Below are positions 1 to 5,828 of a DNA stretch of 5,828 nucleotides, one piece after another. The DNA comes from Deltaproteobacteria bacterium (lineage in GTDB: Bacteria; Desulfobacterota; DSM-4660; Desulfatiglandales; Desulfatiglandaceae). The notes under the pieces are model-generated. The model worked only from the letters and a program-made list of their open reading frames with translations, ran no database searches and was not told the DNA's origin. The stretch spans positions 1 to 5,828 of the forward strand of contig JAFDJF010000258.1 of assembly GCA_019307645.1 (NCBI GenBank), written 5' to 3'. The translations under genes and the position numbers were made by a program. Position 1 is the stretch's first letter; each line of letters begins with the position of its first letter.

Positions 1-51
1 TTTTTTCCAGTCAAACGTATTCGCTGCACTATCAGCAGTCTGGTTACTCAT
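1..51 (-). CDS. Start of an unidentified gene, truncated by the left window edge
   Basis: An ATG at 49-51 on the minus strand opens a frame of 17 codons that is still open at base 1 (MSNQTADSAANTFDWKK). A strong Shine-Dalgarno sequence (GAGGAGG, complement of about 63-69) precedes it, with 11 bases between GGAGG and the ATG, which is slightly long but usable. The gene follows the CBS-domain gene in the same direction after a gap of 54 bases, so the two may share a transcript unless the hairpin between them terminates it. The visible peptide is polar and ends in aromatic and basic residues. That would suit a short cytoplasmic tail before a first membrane helix, but nothing visible tests this. 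Seventeen residues are too few to assign a family, so no function is proposed. Confidence 0.7.
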   Translation of the reverse strand, partial: MSNQTADSAANTFDWKK

Positions 52-62
52 CTTAATTATTA

Positions 63-69
63 CCTCCTC
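63..69 (-). promoter_or_regulatory. Ribosome-binding site of the truncated left-edge gene
   Basis: On the minus strand this reads GAGGAGG followed by TAATAATTAAG and then ATG. It is the main evidence that the short frame at the left edge is a real gene start. It lies just outside the hairpin at 73-113, so that structure could also influence access to this site. Confidence 0.65.
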
Positions 70-72
70 ATT

Positions 73-113
73 AAAAATACTGATGCTTCCCCCTGCTTTG
101 CGGGGCTATTTTT
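73..113. terminator. Two-tier hairpin at the end of the CBS gene, possible terminator or attenuator
   Basis: The inner stem pairs CCCC (90-93) with GGGG (102-105) and GC (95-96) with GC (100-101), leaving a TTT loop and one bulged T. An outer arm AAAAATA (73-79) is the exact complement of TATTTTT (107-113). Read on the plus strand, the GC stem is followed almost at once by TATTTTT, a classic intrinsic-terminator layout, but no plus-strand gene is visible to need it. Read on the minus strand, a T-run also follows, though about 10 bases after the GC stem. The TAG stop of the CBS gene (106-108) lies inside the structure. It may partly terminate or stabilise the CBS transcript, or guard against antisense transcription. 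The direction of action is uncertain. Confidence 0.5.
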
Positions 114-696
114 CATGGATTTCTTTCATTTTATAAAATACGGCGGCAAATACATCCGACAACCGAAGAATTCCCGTAATCTTTCCCTCTTTTGTGACCA
201 AAAGAGATTGATGATGCCCCACAACCAGCTGATGGATGGCTTCGTCCTGGGTGGCATCTTCATCCACATATTCCCCTTCGGTGGGTACATACATGAAACT
301 GGATACGGGGATTGTATCTGATTTTGCACGAATGACTTCTAACGGGGAATCCCATAAACGATAATTTTCAAGCAGGGATTGCATGAATTTTTTGGTGAAT
401 CCGTATCGATGCATTCCGGTGCCGTCGTGCATCTCTGAATATTTTGGCTCCAGGGCCCTCAGCGCATCCAACTGGCTGATTTTTCCGGCCACATCTCCGT
501 TTTTATCCAGAACCAAAATCGCCCTGTGCGGGTGCCTTTTGGTGACGAATTCCTCCGGAGCCTTTTCCAGGTGGGTGCTAAATTCATCCTGAGCCTTTTC
601 AAGGGCAACGACAGCCTCATACAGTGATGCATCCTCTGATACCGTTGCATATTCAGACAAAGGCACCATTAAATCTTTTACTGTATAAGTTTTCAC
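106..696 (-). CDS. Two-CBS-domain protein, probable nucleotide-sensing regulator
   Basis: This small soluble protein of about 196 residues consists almost wholly of a pair of CBS domains. Counting from the TTG at 702, the first covers about residues 8-84, with LMVP near its start and the strands AILVLDKNG and VAGKISQLDAL near its end. It is split by a charged insertion at about 35-57. A linker (about 85-130) leads to the second domain (about 132-190), with SSFMYVP, QSLLVTKEGKITGILRLSD and VFAAVF. CBS pairs fold as Bateman modules that often bind AMP, ATP or SAM and regulate an attached or partner protein. No catalytic, DNA-binding or membrane segment is visible, so it would act in trans. Start choice: TTG at 702 is only 3 bases from GGAGG, whereas GTG at 696 is 9 bases away and is preferred. 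The same-direction gene starting at 51 is a candidate partner. Family is secure; ligand and partner are unknown. Confidence 0.85.
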   Translation of the reverse strand: MKTYTVKDLMVPLSEYATVSEDASLYEAVVALEKAQDEFSTHLEKAPEEFVTKRHPHRAILVLDKNGDVAGKISQLDALRALEPKYSEMHDGTGMHRYGFTKKFMQSLLENYRLWDSPLEVIRAKSDTIPVSSFMYVPTEGEYVDEDATQDEAIHQLVVGHHQSLLVTKEGKITGILRLSDVFAAVFYKMKEIHEK

Positions 697-702
697 CTTC
701 AA

Positions 703-713
703 TTTCCTCCCTT
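703..713 (-). promoter_or_regulatory. Ribosome-binding site deciding the CBS gene start
   Basis: The minus strand reads AAGGGAGGAAA and then TTGAAGGTG. The GGAGG core (706-710) is too close to the TTG at 700-702 (3 bases) but well placed for the GTG at 694-696 (9 bases). Both are in frame and differ by two residues, so only the exact N-terminus is in doubt. Confidence 0.65.
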
Positions 714-744
714 AAATAATTTGCATATCAGGTGCGGCAATTAA

Positions 745-776
745 GGGCTCGCGCAAAAATAACTTCACATTTTGGC
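745..776 (+). repeat. Left terminal inverted repeat
   Basis: This is the left arm of the 150-bp element. Relative to the complement of the right arm it has C for T at the fourth base, C for A at the nineteenth, and one T fewer in the T-run before GGC. A partial third copy of its inner end (CATTTTTGGC followed by AGATTTT) occurs at about 792-808 inside the element. Confidence 0.8.
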
Positions 777-861
777 ATCTCATCTTCAGGCCATTTTTGG
801 CAGATTTTGAAGAGCAAAAATCTTGAAATAGTCCACTATTACTGCTAACCTAAATCTGAGC

Positions 862-894
862 GCCAAAAATGTGAATTTATTTTTGCGCGAACCC
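862..894 (-). repeat. Right terminal inverted repeat
   Basis: This is the right arm of the 150-bp element and the reverse complement of 745-776 apart from two substitutions and one single-base gap. On the minus strand it is transcribed first and would pair with the left arm to give a long hairpin in RNA. Confidence 0.8.
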
Positions 895-962
895 TAAGCT
901 GCTTTAATCCACACCACCCGCCTCAGAACTGGCACTGCTAGGAGGCTGATATCGCATGCATC

Positions 963-991
963 ATTGTAAAACATGTTCATTAGATTGTGAA
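963..991 (-). promoter_or_regulatory. Candidate sigma70 promoter for the CBS-domain gene
   Basis: On the minus strand, TTCACA (complement of 986-991) matches the -35 consensus TTGACA at five of six bases. TACAAT (complement of 963-968) matches TATAAT at five of six. They are separated by exactly 17 bases. Transcription would begin near 956, giving a leader of about 260 bases that crosses the inverted-repeat element before reaching the CBS start. A second, weaker arrangement (TTGATG, 18 bases, TATATA) lies upstream in the same AT-rich stretch. Chance matches are common in AT-rich DNA, so this remains a prediction. Confidence 0.4.
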
Positions 992-1111
992 ATTTTTCTT
1001 TATATATCCTTTTTAATAAAATATCATCAAAAAAATGTCTTACGTCACAAAAAAAAGCTAACCTACAGTAAATATTTAGGAAAGTGAAACTTGCGCTAAA
1101 TGGATACCCCC

Positions 1112-2383
1112 TTACAGATCCGCTGCCACCGAAACCGTTCGATCGCCAAGCATGTTTACATAGCTTCCCATCTCGTTGTCATACCACCCGTAGATAACCG
1201 TTTGTGTAATGGCAATCCGAATCATGCCCCGGCTATCTTGAGACGAGCTTTCTCCTCCTTCAATCTGACATACTTTTTTTAAATCGATGTTTACATCCGC
1301 AGTGCGCGTATGGGTTTCGTGTCCTTCGATCATGGCGGCGGCCCTGGGAAGCCCAATGATATCGCAGGACACATTTTGCTCATCAGTATAATGAAGGTAT
1401 CCGCGTGGATCACGGGCAGCCGCATCTCTGTATACACCATTGATCACCTCCCTGCGGATCGACTCGCCTGAAGGCTCTTCCTGGAGATTCACTACCAGGA
1501 TGATCAATGACCCGGTTGAGGTGGGAATCCGCACGGATTCAGCGATAAACCCAATCGTTTTCATTTCAGGGATCACGAGACCGAGCGTGTTTGCAGCACC
1601 TGTAGCCGTAAGGATAATATTGTTCATCACACTCCGGTTTTTTCTGAGATCCGTTGCCCCAGTCTTTGGAAGCCGGTCCAGCACCTCCTGAGAGCCTGTC
1701 ACTGCGTGGACGGTTGCCATGGAAGCAGTCAAAATTCTTTGCGAACCGAAGACGTCCAGAAGGGGTTTTATCATATGGGCGAGACAGGTGGTCGTACACG
1801 AAGCATTTGAAATAACCCTGTGAACCCGCGGGTCGTAATCATTTTCATTTATTCCCATGACAGTCGTAACCGCGTCATCGGGCATTGGCCTGGACTTGTC
1901 TTTGATCTTAAAAGGGGCTGAGACAATCACTTTTTCTGCTCCTGCCTCAAGATGGCCTCTTACAGAACCTTTCGGGGCATCGGGAGGCGCGGTAGGATCC
2001 AGGAATTGTCCCGTGGTGTCTATCACCAATCGGACATCATGATCCTCCCATCCAATATCTTTCGGATTTCGGGATTTCCGCAAAATCGTGACTTTTGTCC
2101 CATCAAACGTCATGGTCCCGGCCTTCTCGTCCACATCTCTGATCATCTGGGACCCCCTGTAACCATATAAAAACCCGCCAAGTGATCCGTAGGTGGAATC
2201 TCTTTCCAGATAATGGGCCAGGTCATTTAGAGATGTGCCCACATTCCTCCCCACATTGATCACCACCTCCTTAAAATACTTCCGTGCCACATGGTCCCAC
2301 AATGTGAGCTTTCCTATCCTGCCAAGCCCGTTAATACCCAGTATCAGGTCGCCGGCGCTCCCGGATTGTGTGGTATTTTCCAT
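1112..2383 (-). CDS. gap: Long-form type I glyceraldehyde-3-phosphate dehydrogenase homologue
   Basis: The predicted protein has 423 residues. Classical GAPDH (about 330-340 residues) oxidises and phosphorylates glyceraldehyde 3-phosphate to 1,3-bisphosphoglycerate in the cytoplasm, using NAD(P). Visible motifs, in order, are the Rossmann loop GINGLGRIG (16-24), RDSTYG (61-66), HLEAGAEKVIVSAP (144-157), the active-site SNASCTTTC with catalytic Cys196, TVHAVTGSQ with catalytic His226, STGAA-like ATGAA (260-264), phosphate-binding SVRIPTST (283-290, Arg285), and WYDNEMG (400-406) with the nicotinamide-contacting Asn403. Extra length falls before Cys196 and between Arg285 and Trp400. Departures include TTTC for TTNC, TGSQ for TNDQ, and no Asp at the end of the second strand. 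Start choice: ATG at 2381-2383 has GGAGG six bases upstream, whereas a GTG at 2404 would encode the ribosome-binding site itself. One base separates the gene from the preceding dikinase stop. Family is secure; substrate and cofactor are less so. Confidence 0.9.
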   Translation of the reverse strand: MENTTQSGSAGDLILGINGLGRIGKLTLWDHVARKYFKEVVINVGRNVGTSLNDLAHYLERDSTYGSLGGFLYGYRGSQMIRDVDEKAGTMTFDGTKVTILRKSRNPKDIGWEDHDVRLVIDTTGQFLDPTAPPDAPKGSVRGHLEAGAEKVIVSAPFKIKDKSRPMPDDAVTTVMGINENDYDPRVHRVISNASCTTTCLAHMIKPLLDVFGSQRILTASMATVHAVTGSQEVLDRLPKTGATDLRKNRSVMNNIILTATGAANTLGLVIPEMKTIGFIAESVRIPTSTGSLIILVVNLQEEPSGESIRREVINGVYRDAAARDPRGYLHYTDEQNVSCDIIGLPRAAAMIEGHETHTRTADVNIDLKKVCQIEGGESSSQDSRGMIRIAITQTVIYGWYDNEMGSYVNMLGDRTVSVAADL

Positions 2384-2384
2384 G

Positions 2385-5300
2385 CTAGCCCTCCTCAATT
2401 TCACGGATTTTCAACTTGCCCAGATATACAGACCCCTCGAGGCCGTCAATGCTTATCCAGTCCCCCGATCGTAACAAAACTTGATCAAAAGAGGATGTAC
2501 TTTCCTTTTCCATGCAGACCATGTTCGAACATCCCACAACGCAGGTCTTCCCCAGTCTGTGGGCCACAATTGCAGCATGGGAAGTAGAACCGCCACGAGC
2601 CGTCAGTAAGCCGTCAGATTCATAGATCTCTTTGATGTCATCGGGCACAGTATCGCCCCGCACGATAATAAGCGAGGTGTCAGGCTCTACCTTTCGCCAG
2701 TGACGAATCTCCTCAAGGTTGAAAACGACCCTCCCCGTCATGGCTCCTCCGCTCACACCTATCCCATGTTCAAGAAGTATAGCCGGAACGTCCTGTTCCA
2801 CATCAAATGAATAGACTTTTCTTCTCTCTCTGATAACCATGTCACGGGTCTGGAGAAAATGAAGATCTTTTGCATCAGGGCCTTCGAATGTGAACTCCAT
2901 CTCCTGCGGGCTCCAGTCTTTTTCATAGACAAGTTTTTTTGCCCATTCCCTCATGGCATGATAGATCTCGGGAAATATAACTTCCAGTGCCGTGTCTTTT
3001 GGTCTGTTTTCAATCTCTGCCTGATTTTTTGAAATGGGCATGGTTTTTACAAGGCCGGACACAACATCCTCGCCCTGATTCCCACGTGTAAAATCTCCCC
3101 ACGGCAACACCATATCTCCCGACCACCTCGGGTTATGGGTAAAAAACACCCCTGATCCTGACTTGGGTGAATAGTTTCCGAACACCATCGACTGAACCGT
3201 TACGGCTGTCCCCCAGTCGTCTGAGATGCCCATGATTTTGCGATATGTTTCTGCCTTGGAGGAATGCCAGGAGTCAAAAACCTTTTCTATGGCAACATAT
3301 AACTGCTCAACAGAAGACTCCTCAAGTTTTATTCCATTGTCAAGGATGAGCTTCTTATATGCCAGAGCGACATCCTTCATCTGTTGCCCGGAAAAATCTT
3401 TCTTAAACGGGATGCCCACCCGTTGTTTGAAATCAGCAATAACGTCATCAAAATCATTTCTCGAAAGGACATAGGCCATGCCATAAGACTGGAGAAATCT
3501 CCGATAGGTATCCCAGCCGAACCACTCATTGTCTGTCAAGGCAACCATGCCCTGAACAATATTCTCGTTGATCCCCACATCAAGAAACGTAGACATCATT
3601 CCGGGCTGAGATATAGAAGACCCGCTCCTTACTGAAAAAAGCAACGGGTTTTTCGGATCACCAAAGGTTTTGCCGGTCATTTTTTCAATGCGCGCTATCT
3701 CAAGCGCTACCATGTCTTTGAAATTCTCTTTTGCAGGGGGGTATTGATCAAAGATTTCCCGGCATCTGAAAACCTCGGTGGTAATAATAAAACCCGGGGG
3801 CACTGGCAGACCGTAACTCTTCATTTTCACCAGATTCAAGCCCTTGTTCCCGAGATGGATAATGTCTAAAACGCCCTTTTTTGTTGGGTAGATCGGCGTC
3901 ACTGCCTTTTGGGGATCACTTCCAAGAAGCAGCTGCAGGCTGTCCTTCGGAAGTTCATGCAACTGCCGGTACAGCGTGCTCAAAATACGGCTCAGGAAGA
4001 GATCAAGCTGCTGAAGACCCAGAGAGCCGGCGATTCGGTCCCGCAAAAATATTTCTGTCACACGGTGAGCCAGGTTTTCCATGTCCACTTCCGCTGCCTG
4101 GGGGAGATATTTGGCCATTAACCTCTCAATCGGCAATGTGTCGAGGATCTTCAACAGGTTTTCCTGGTGCATATTGTTAAAGTAATCATTTACGACGTTA
4201 TTCACGGCCTGGGAAAAACCACGAAAGATATCCAGATACTGCGTAGCGGAAAATCTGCGGATCTCAAGGGCGTGTGCCAGCAGATCCAATTGACGTCCCA
4301 TCTCCGTTGAAGTGATACCGTCCAACCGCAAGGCCCAGTCAAACAGACGCATATATTCATGGATCTCGGAAATCGTAGCCCTTGTAATCACCGCCAGGTT
4401 AAAGTTGTCGACAATCTCTTCAAAAAGCACGTTCACCAGAGACTCCACTCGAAATGTCAGGCCCAGCGCATCAAATTTCATCTCATGGTAGCTACCGTAC
4501 ATGGATGGGATGTCCACTGTGAAATGCCGTTTCCGGTAAATGTCCTCCCTGATTTCATAGCCCCCGGAAGAAAGAACAACCCTCTCCAGCTTATCCAGAT
4601 AACCCAACAGTGCTTTGAGTTTGCGCATGGGGTTCTCTTGTTTAAAGGCTTTTTTCAGTTTCGCAAGATCGGGTAAGCCACTGGACTGCAACCGGGCAAG
4701 GTAGGAATCCATTTCCGTAAAACCCAGATGATATTTCTGATAAAGAAGCTTGTACAACTTGATCGCCAGTTCCAGTCTGTTGAAATCCTGCGCTGAAATA
4801 CCGGGCATATCATCCTTCAATGCCTGCAGTTGATCTTTTTCTATACGCAGCAGATCGGTGATATCAGTAATCCCCCGGACATCAAAAAGTCTTTTGACAA
4901 CACTGTGGACCCCGTCGATATACTGCCCTTCAGTCTCTATCTGCTCGTAAATTTGGGGGGGGACAAAAGATTTTACGCCTTCTTTGTTCCCGGTCTTCCA
5001 GAAATTCAGGGTCCCTTCCATGAGCCCGACGATCTGGTTGCTGCTTTCAACGTGGCTCTGTTTTCTCAAAAAATGAATCAGGACGTCTTTGCGCTGACAA
5101 AGTTCATCAATCTCCGTGGAGATATCCCTTAGCCCCCCTTCAGCCCCGATGTCATTAAAATAGGCAGGGAAAAGACGCGTCAACTGCTTGACAAGGTTAT
5201 ACACAGGGCTTAAGTCGCTGTTCAGCAACTGTGTTATGTCCCGGGGAAACAGATCCGTATCCTTAATAAATACACCGCTCAGAGAGAGGTTGATATTCAA

Positions 5301-5828
5301 CGAGGACAGAAGTTTTTTGGACCATTTTGGATTCAGTTCTATTATCTCGAGCCAGACACGAATATTCTGGATATGAGAGGAATTTACCCTGATCTGCCAG
5401 TCATTACCCACGCCGCCCAGCTCGGGTGTCTGAAATCCAAGGGAAACAACCGAATCAATAAAAAAGTCCACAAGGTCGCTGTCATCAGTCTTATAGACCC
5501 CTCGCCCCATGTTCAGGACGCAGTTCAATGTCGTCGCAGGGAACTTCCCGGCACTCATCCTCAACATGGCAAATGTCTTTTCAAGTGATCGATGAATCAC
5601 TTGGATGTCGTCATGCTGAATGAGCCAGGCAAGGGTTCGATTAATGTCTCTTAATATCTCTTCATGGATTGAGGACAGGCCGGCAATATTCATGATCTGA
5701 AGAAGCAGTATCAGCTTCCAATGTTTTCCCTCCGCATCATCTACTCCGGCGTGCATGATTTCTTGAGGGATCTTGCTGTAGATGGAAACGATCTGAGCGT
5801 ACCCGGGAAACTCAATGAGTTGATCCAG
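2385..5828 (-). CDS. PPDK-like dikinase without the PEP-binding barrel, large novel N-terminal region (5' partial)
   Basis: The frame remains open to the right edge: 24 codons precede the Met at 5754-5756 and read through coherently, so the true start is outside. Of 1147 visible residues (counted from the edge), about 1-650 match no domain I recognise. Then comes a PPDK-type ATP-grasp domain (about 645-1010) with GNKGLNLVKMK (660-670), SVRSGSS (Arg734) followed by QPGMM, DWGTAVTVQSMVFGN (871-885), QGEDVVSG (918-925) and LQTR (992-995). The phosphohistidine swivelling domain follows (about 1030-1140), with GGSTSHAAIVAH and catalytic His1084. In PPDK these two domains move a phosphoryl group from ATP to this histidine, and a C-terminal barrel of about 340 residues passes it to pyruvate. 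Here the protein ends right after the swivelling domain, and the next gene starts one base later, so the barrel is absent. It may phosphorylate another acceptor bound by the N-terminal region, or work with a separate barrel protein. The nucleotide-binding motifs resemble PPDK more than PEP synthase. Expected to be cytoplasmic; no signal peptide or membrane helix is seen. Confidence 0.85.
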   Translation of the reverse strand: MDQLIEFPGYAQIVSIYSKIPQEIMHAGVDDAEGKHWKLILLLQIMNIAGLSSIHEEILRDINRTLAWLIQHDDIQVIHRSLEKTFAMLRMSAGKFPATTLNCVLNMGRGVYKTDDSDLVDFFIDSVVSLGFQTPELGGVGNDWQIRVNSSHIQNIRVWLEIIELNPKWSKKLLSSLNINLSLSGVFIKDTDLFPRDITQLLNSDLSPVYNLVKQLTRLFPAYFNDIGAEGGLRDISTEIDELCQRKDVLIHFLRKQSHVESSNQIVGLMEGTLNFWKTGNKEGVKSFVPPQIYEQIETEGQYIDGVHSVVKRLFDVRGITDITDLLRIEKDQLQALKDDMPGISAQDFNRLELAIKLYKLLYQKYHLGFTEMDSYLARLQSSGLPDLAKLKKAFKQENPMRKLKALLGYLDKLERVVLSSGGYEIREDIYRKRHFTVDIPSMYGSYHEMKFDALGLTFRVESLVNVLFEEIVDNFNLAVITRATISEIHEYMRLFDWALRLDGITSTEMGRQLDLLAHALEIRRFSATQYLDIFRGFSQAVNNVVNDYFNNMHQENLLKILDTLPIERLMAKYLPQAAEVDMENLAHRVTEIFLRDRIAGSLGLQQLDLFLSRILSTLYRQLHELPKDSLQLLLGSDPQKAVTPIYPTKKGVLDIIHLGNKGLNLVKMKSYGLPVPPGFIITTEVFRCREIFDQYPPAKENFKDMVALEIARIEKMTGKTFGDPKNPLLFSVRSGSSISQPGMMSTFLDVGINENIVQGMVALTDNEWFGWDTYRRFLQSYGMAYVLSRNDFDDVIADFKQRVGIPFKKDFSGQQMKDVALAYKKLILDNGIKLEESSVEQLYVAIEKVFDSWHSSKAETYRKIMGISDDWGTAVTVQSMVFGNYSPKSGSGVFFTHNPRWSGDMVLPWGDFTRGNQGEDVVSGLVKTMPISKNQAEIENRPKDTALEVIFPEIYHAMREWAKKLVYEKDWSPQEMEFTFEGPDAKDLHFLQTRDMVIRERRKVYSFDVEQDVPAILLEHGIGVSGGAMTGRVVFNLEEIRHWRKVEPDTSLIIVRGDTVPDDIKEIYESDGLLTARGGSTSHAAIVAHRLGKTCVVGCSNMVCMEKESTSSFDQVLLRSGDWISIDGLEGSVYLGKLKIREIEEG
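2389..2396 (-). promoter_or_regulatory. Ribosome-binding site of the GAPDH gene, inside the dikinase coding end
   Basis: The minus strand reads GAGGAGGG, then CTAGC, then ATG. These same bases encode the final Glu-Glu-Gly of the dikinase-like protein, and TAG in the spacer is its stop codon. This placement fixes the downstream start at 2383 and indicates translational coupling of the two genes. Confidence 0.8.

Larger units (their letters stand above)
745..894. mobile_element. 150-bp MITE-like element with near-perfect terminal inverted repeats
   Basis: The left end (745-776) and the complement of the right end (862-894) match at about 30 of 32 positions with one single-base gap. Both begin GGG-C/T-TCGCGCAAAAATAA and continue through TTCACATTTT to GGC. 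A weaker continuation reaches 790 on the left and 849 on the right, giving arms of about 46 bases around a 58-base centre. The trinucleotide TAA lies directly outside both ends (742-744 and 895-897), which could be a target-site duplication. The interior has no open frame of useful length but contains further small palindromes. This is the structure of a non-autonomous miniature inverted-repeat element moved by a transposase encoded elsewhere. GGG ends and a three-base TNA duplication would suit the IS5 superfamily, but that assignment is only a guess. It could instead be a dispersed palindromic repeat with an RNA role. Confidence 0.7.
703..1111. other. 409-bp gene-free region between the GAPDH homologue and the CBS gene
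   Basis: No convincing protein gene lies here. From right to left it holds an AT-rich stretch after the GAPDH stop (about 960-1080) with a run of eight T on the minus strand (1049-1056), a sigma70-like minus-strand promoter (963-991), a modest GC-rich hairpin (GCCTC 920-924 with GAGGC 942-946), the inverted-repeat element (745-894), and the CBS gene's ribosome-binding site. The T-run after GAPDH is preceded only by weak four-base pairings (CCTA with TAGG), so termination there is doubtful. Base composition is clearly richer in A+T than the flanking genes. Confidence 0.7.

Noticed and set aside
717..742. Possible promoter directly upstream of the CBS gene (TTGCCG followed by TATTTA on the minus strand).
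   Set aside because: The -10 match is poor and the start of transcription would fall on the ribosome-binding site. The arrangement at 963-991 fits better.
920..946. Small hairpin GCCTC/GAGGC in the intergenic region.
   Set aside because: It has a short, bulged stem with no following T-run on either strand. It may only be local structure in the leader RNA.
1049..1080. Run of eight T on the minus strand downstream of the GAPDH stop, as a possible terminator.
   Set aside because: Only four-base pairings (CCTA with TAGG, or CTAA with TTAG) precede the T-run, which is too weak to call an intrinsic terminator.
956..1087. A 43-codon plus-strand frame with AGGAGG 10 bases before its ATG.
   Set aside because: It is lysine-rich, very AT-rich, overlaps the predicted minus-strand promoter, is convergent with the GAPDH gene and resembles no known protein. 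A chance ribosome-binding match is the simpler explanation, though a homology search would settle it.
2384..2404. GTG at 2404 as the GAPDH start, adding seven residues.
   Set aside because: These codons contain the ribosome-binding site for the ATG at 2383 and would overlap the dikinase gene by 20 bases. The ATG is far better placed.
3881..5588. Several plus-strand frames of 62-105 codons opposite the dikinase-like gene.
   Set aside because: They lie wholly within a long conserved coding region, lack good ribosome-binding sites and resemble no family. They are antisense shadows.
5754..5756. ATG at 5754-5756 as the true start of the dikinase-like gene.
   Set aside because: The frame stays open and protein-like for 24 more codons to the window edge, and no good ribosome-binding site precedes this ATG, so it is treated as internal.

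Overview
This window is most likely chromosomal DNA of a Gram-negative anaerobe. I infer a sulfate-reducer-like deltaproteobacterium (Desulfobacterota) with low to moderate confidence, from moderate G+C, dense minus-strand packing, strong GGAGG ribosome-binding sites, and a PPDK-like protein next to a long-form GAPDH. No rRNA, tRNA, CRISPR array or intact transposase gene is present.

Every supported gene is on the minus strand, so transcription runs from high to low coordinates. From 5828 to 2385 lies most of a very large dikinase-type enzyme, whose 5' end is beyond the window. It has about 650 residues of unrecognised sequence, then a PPDK-type nucleotide-binding domain, then a phosphohistidine domain. 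It stops where the PEP/pyruvate-binding barrel of true PPDK would begin. One base after its stop codon starts a 423-residue type I glyceraldehyde-3-phosphate dehydrogenase homologue. That gene's Shine-Dalgarno sequence lies inside the last codons of the dikinase gene, so the two are translationally coupled.

Between 1111 and about 697 is a gene-free, AT-rich stretch. It holds a plausible sigma70 promoter (963-991) and a 150-bp element with near-perfect inverted ends (745-894) that looks like a miniature transposable element. Next comes a small two-CBS-domain protein (696-106). Its stop codon is embedded in a two-tier hairpin (73-113). The first 17 codons of another gene (51-1) follow and run off the left edge.

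Functionally, the dikinase-like protein and the GAPDH homologue form one unit with an apparent link to PEP/pyruvate and triose-phosphate chemistry. Neither is a textbook version: the first lacks the usual acceptor domain, and the second has an altered cofactor loop and altered residues near the active site. The CBS protein probably belongs to a separate transcript, possibly shared with the truncated downstream gene, and may act as an adenylate-sensing regulator. The main points of novelty are the acceptor-less dikinase with its unknown N-terminal region and the inverted-repeat element in the CBS gene's leader.
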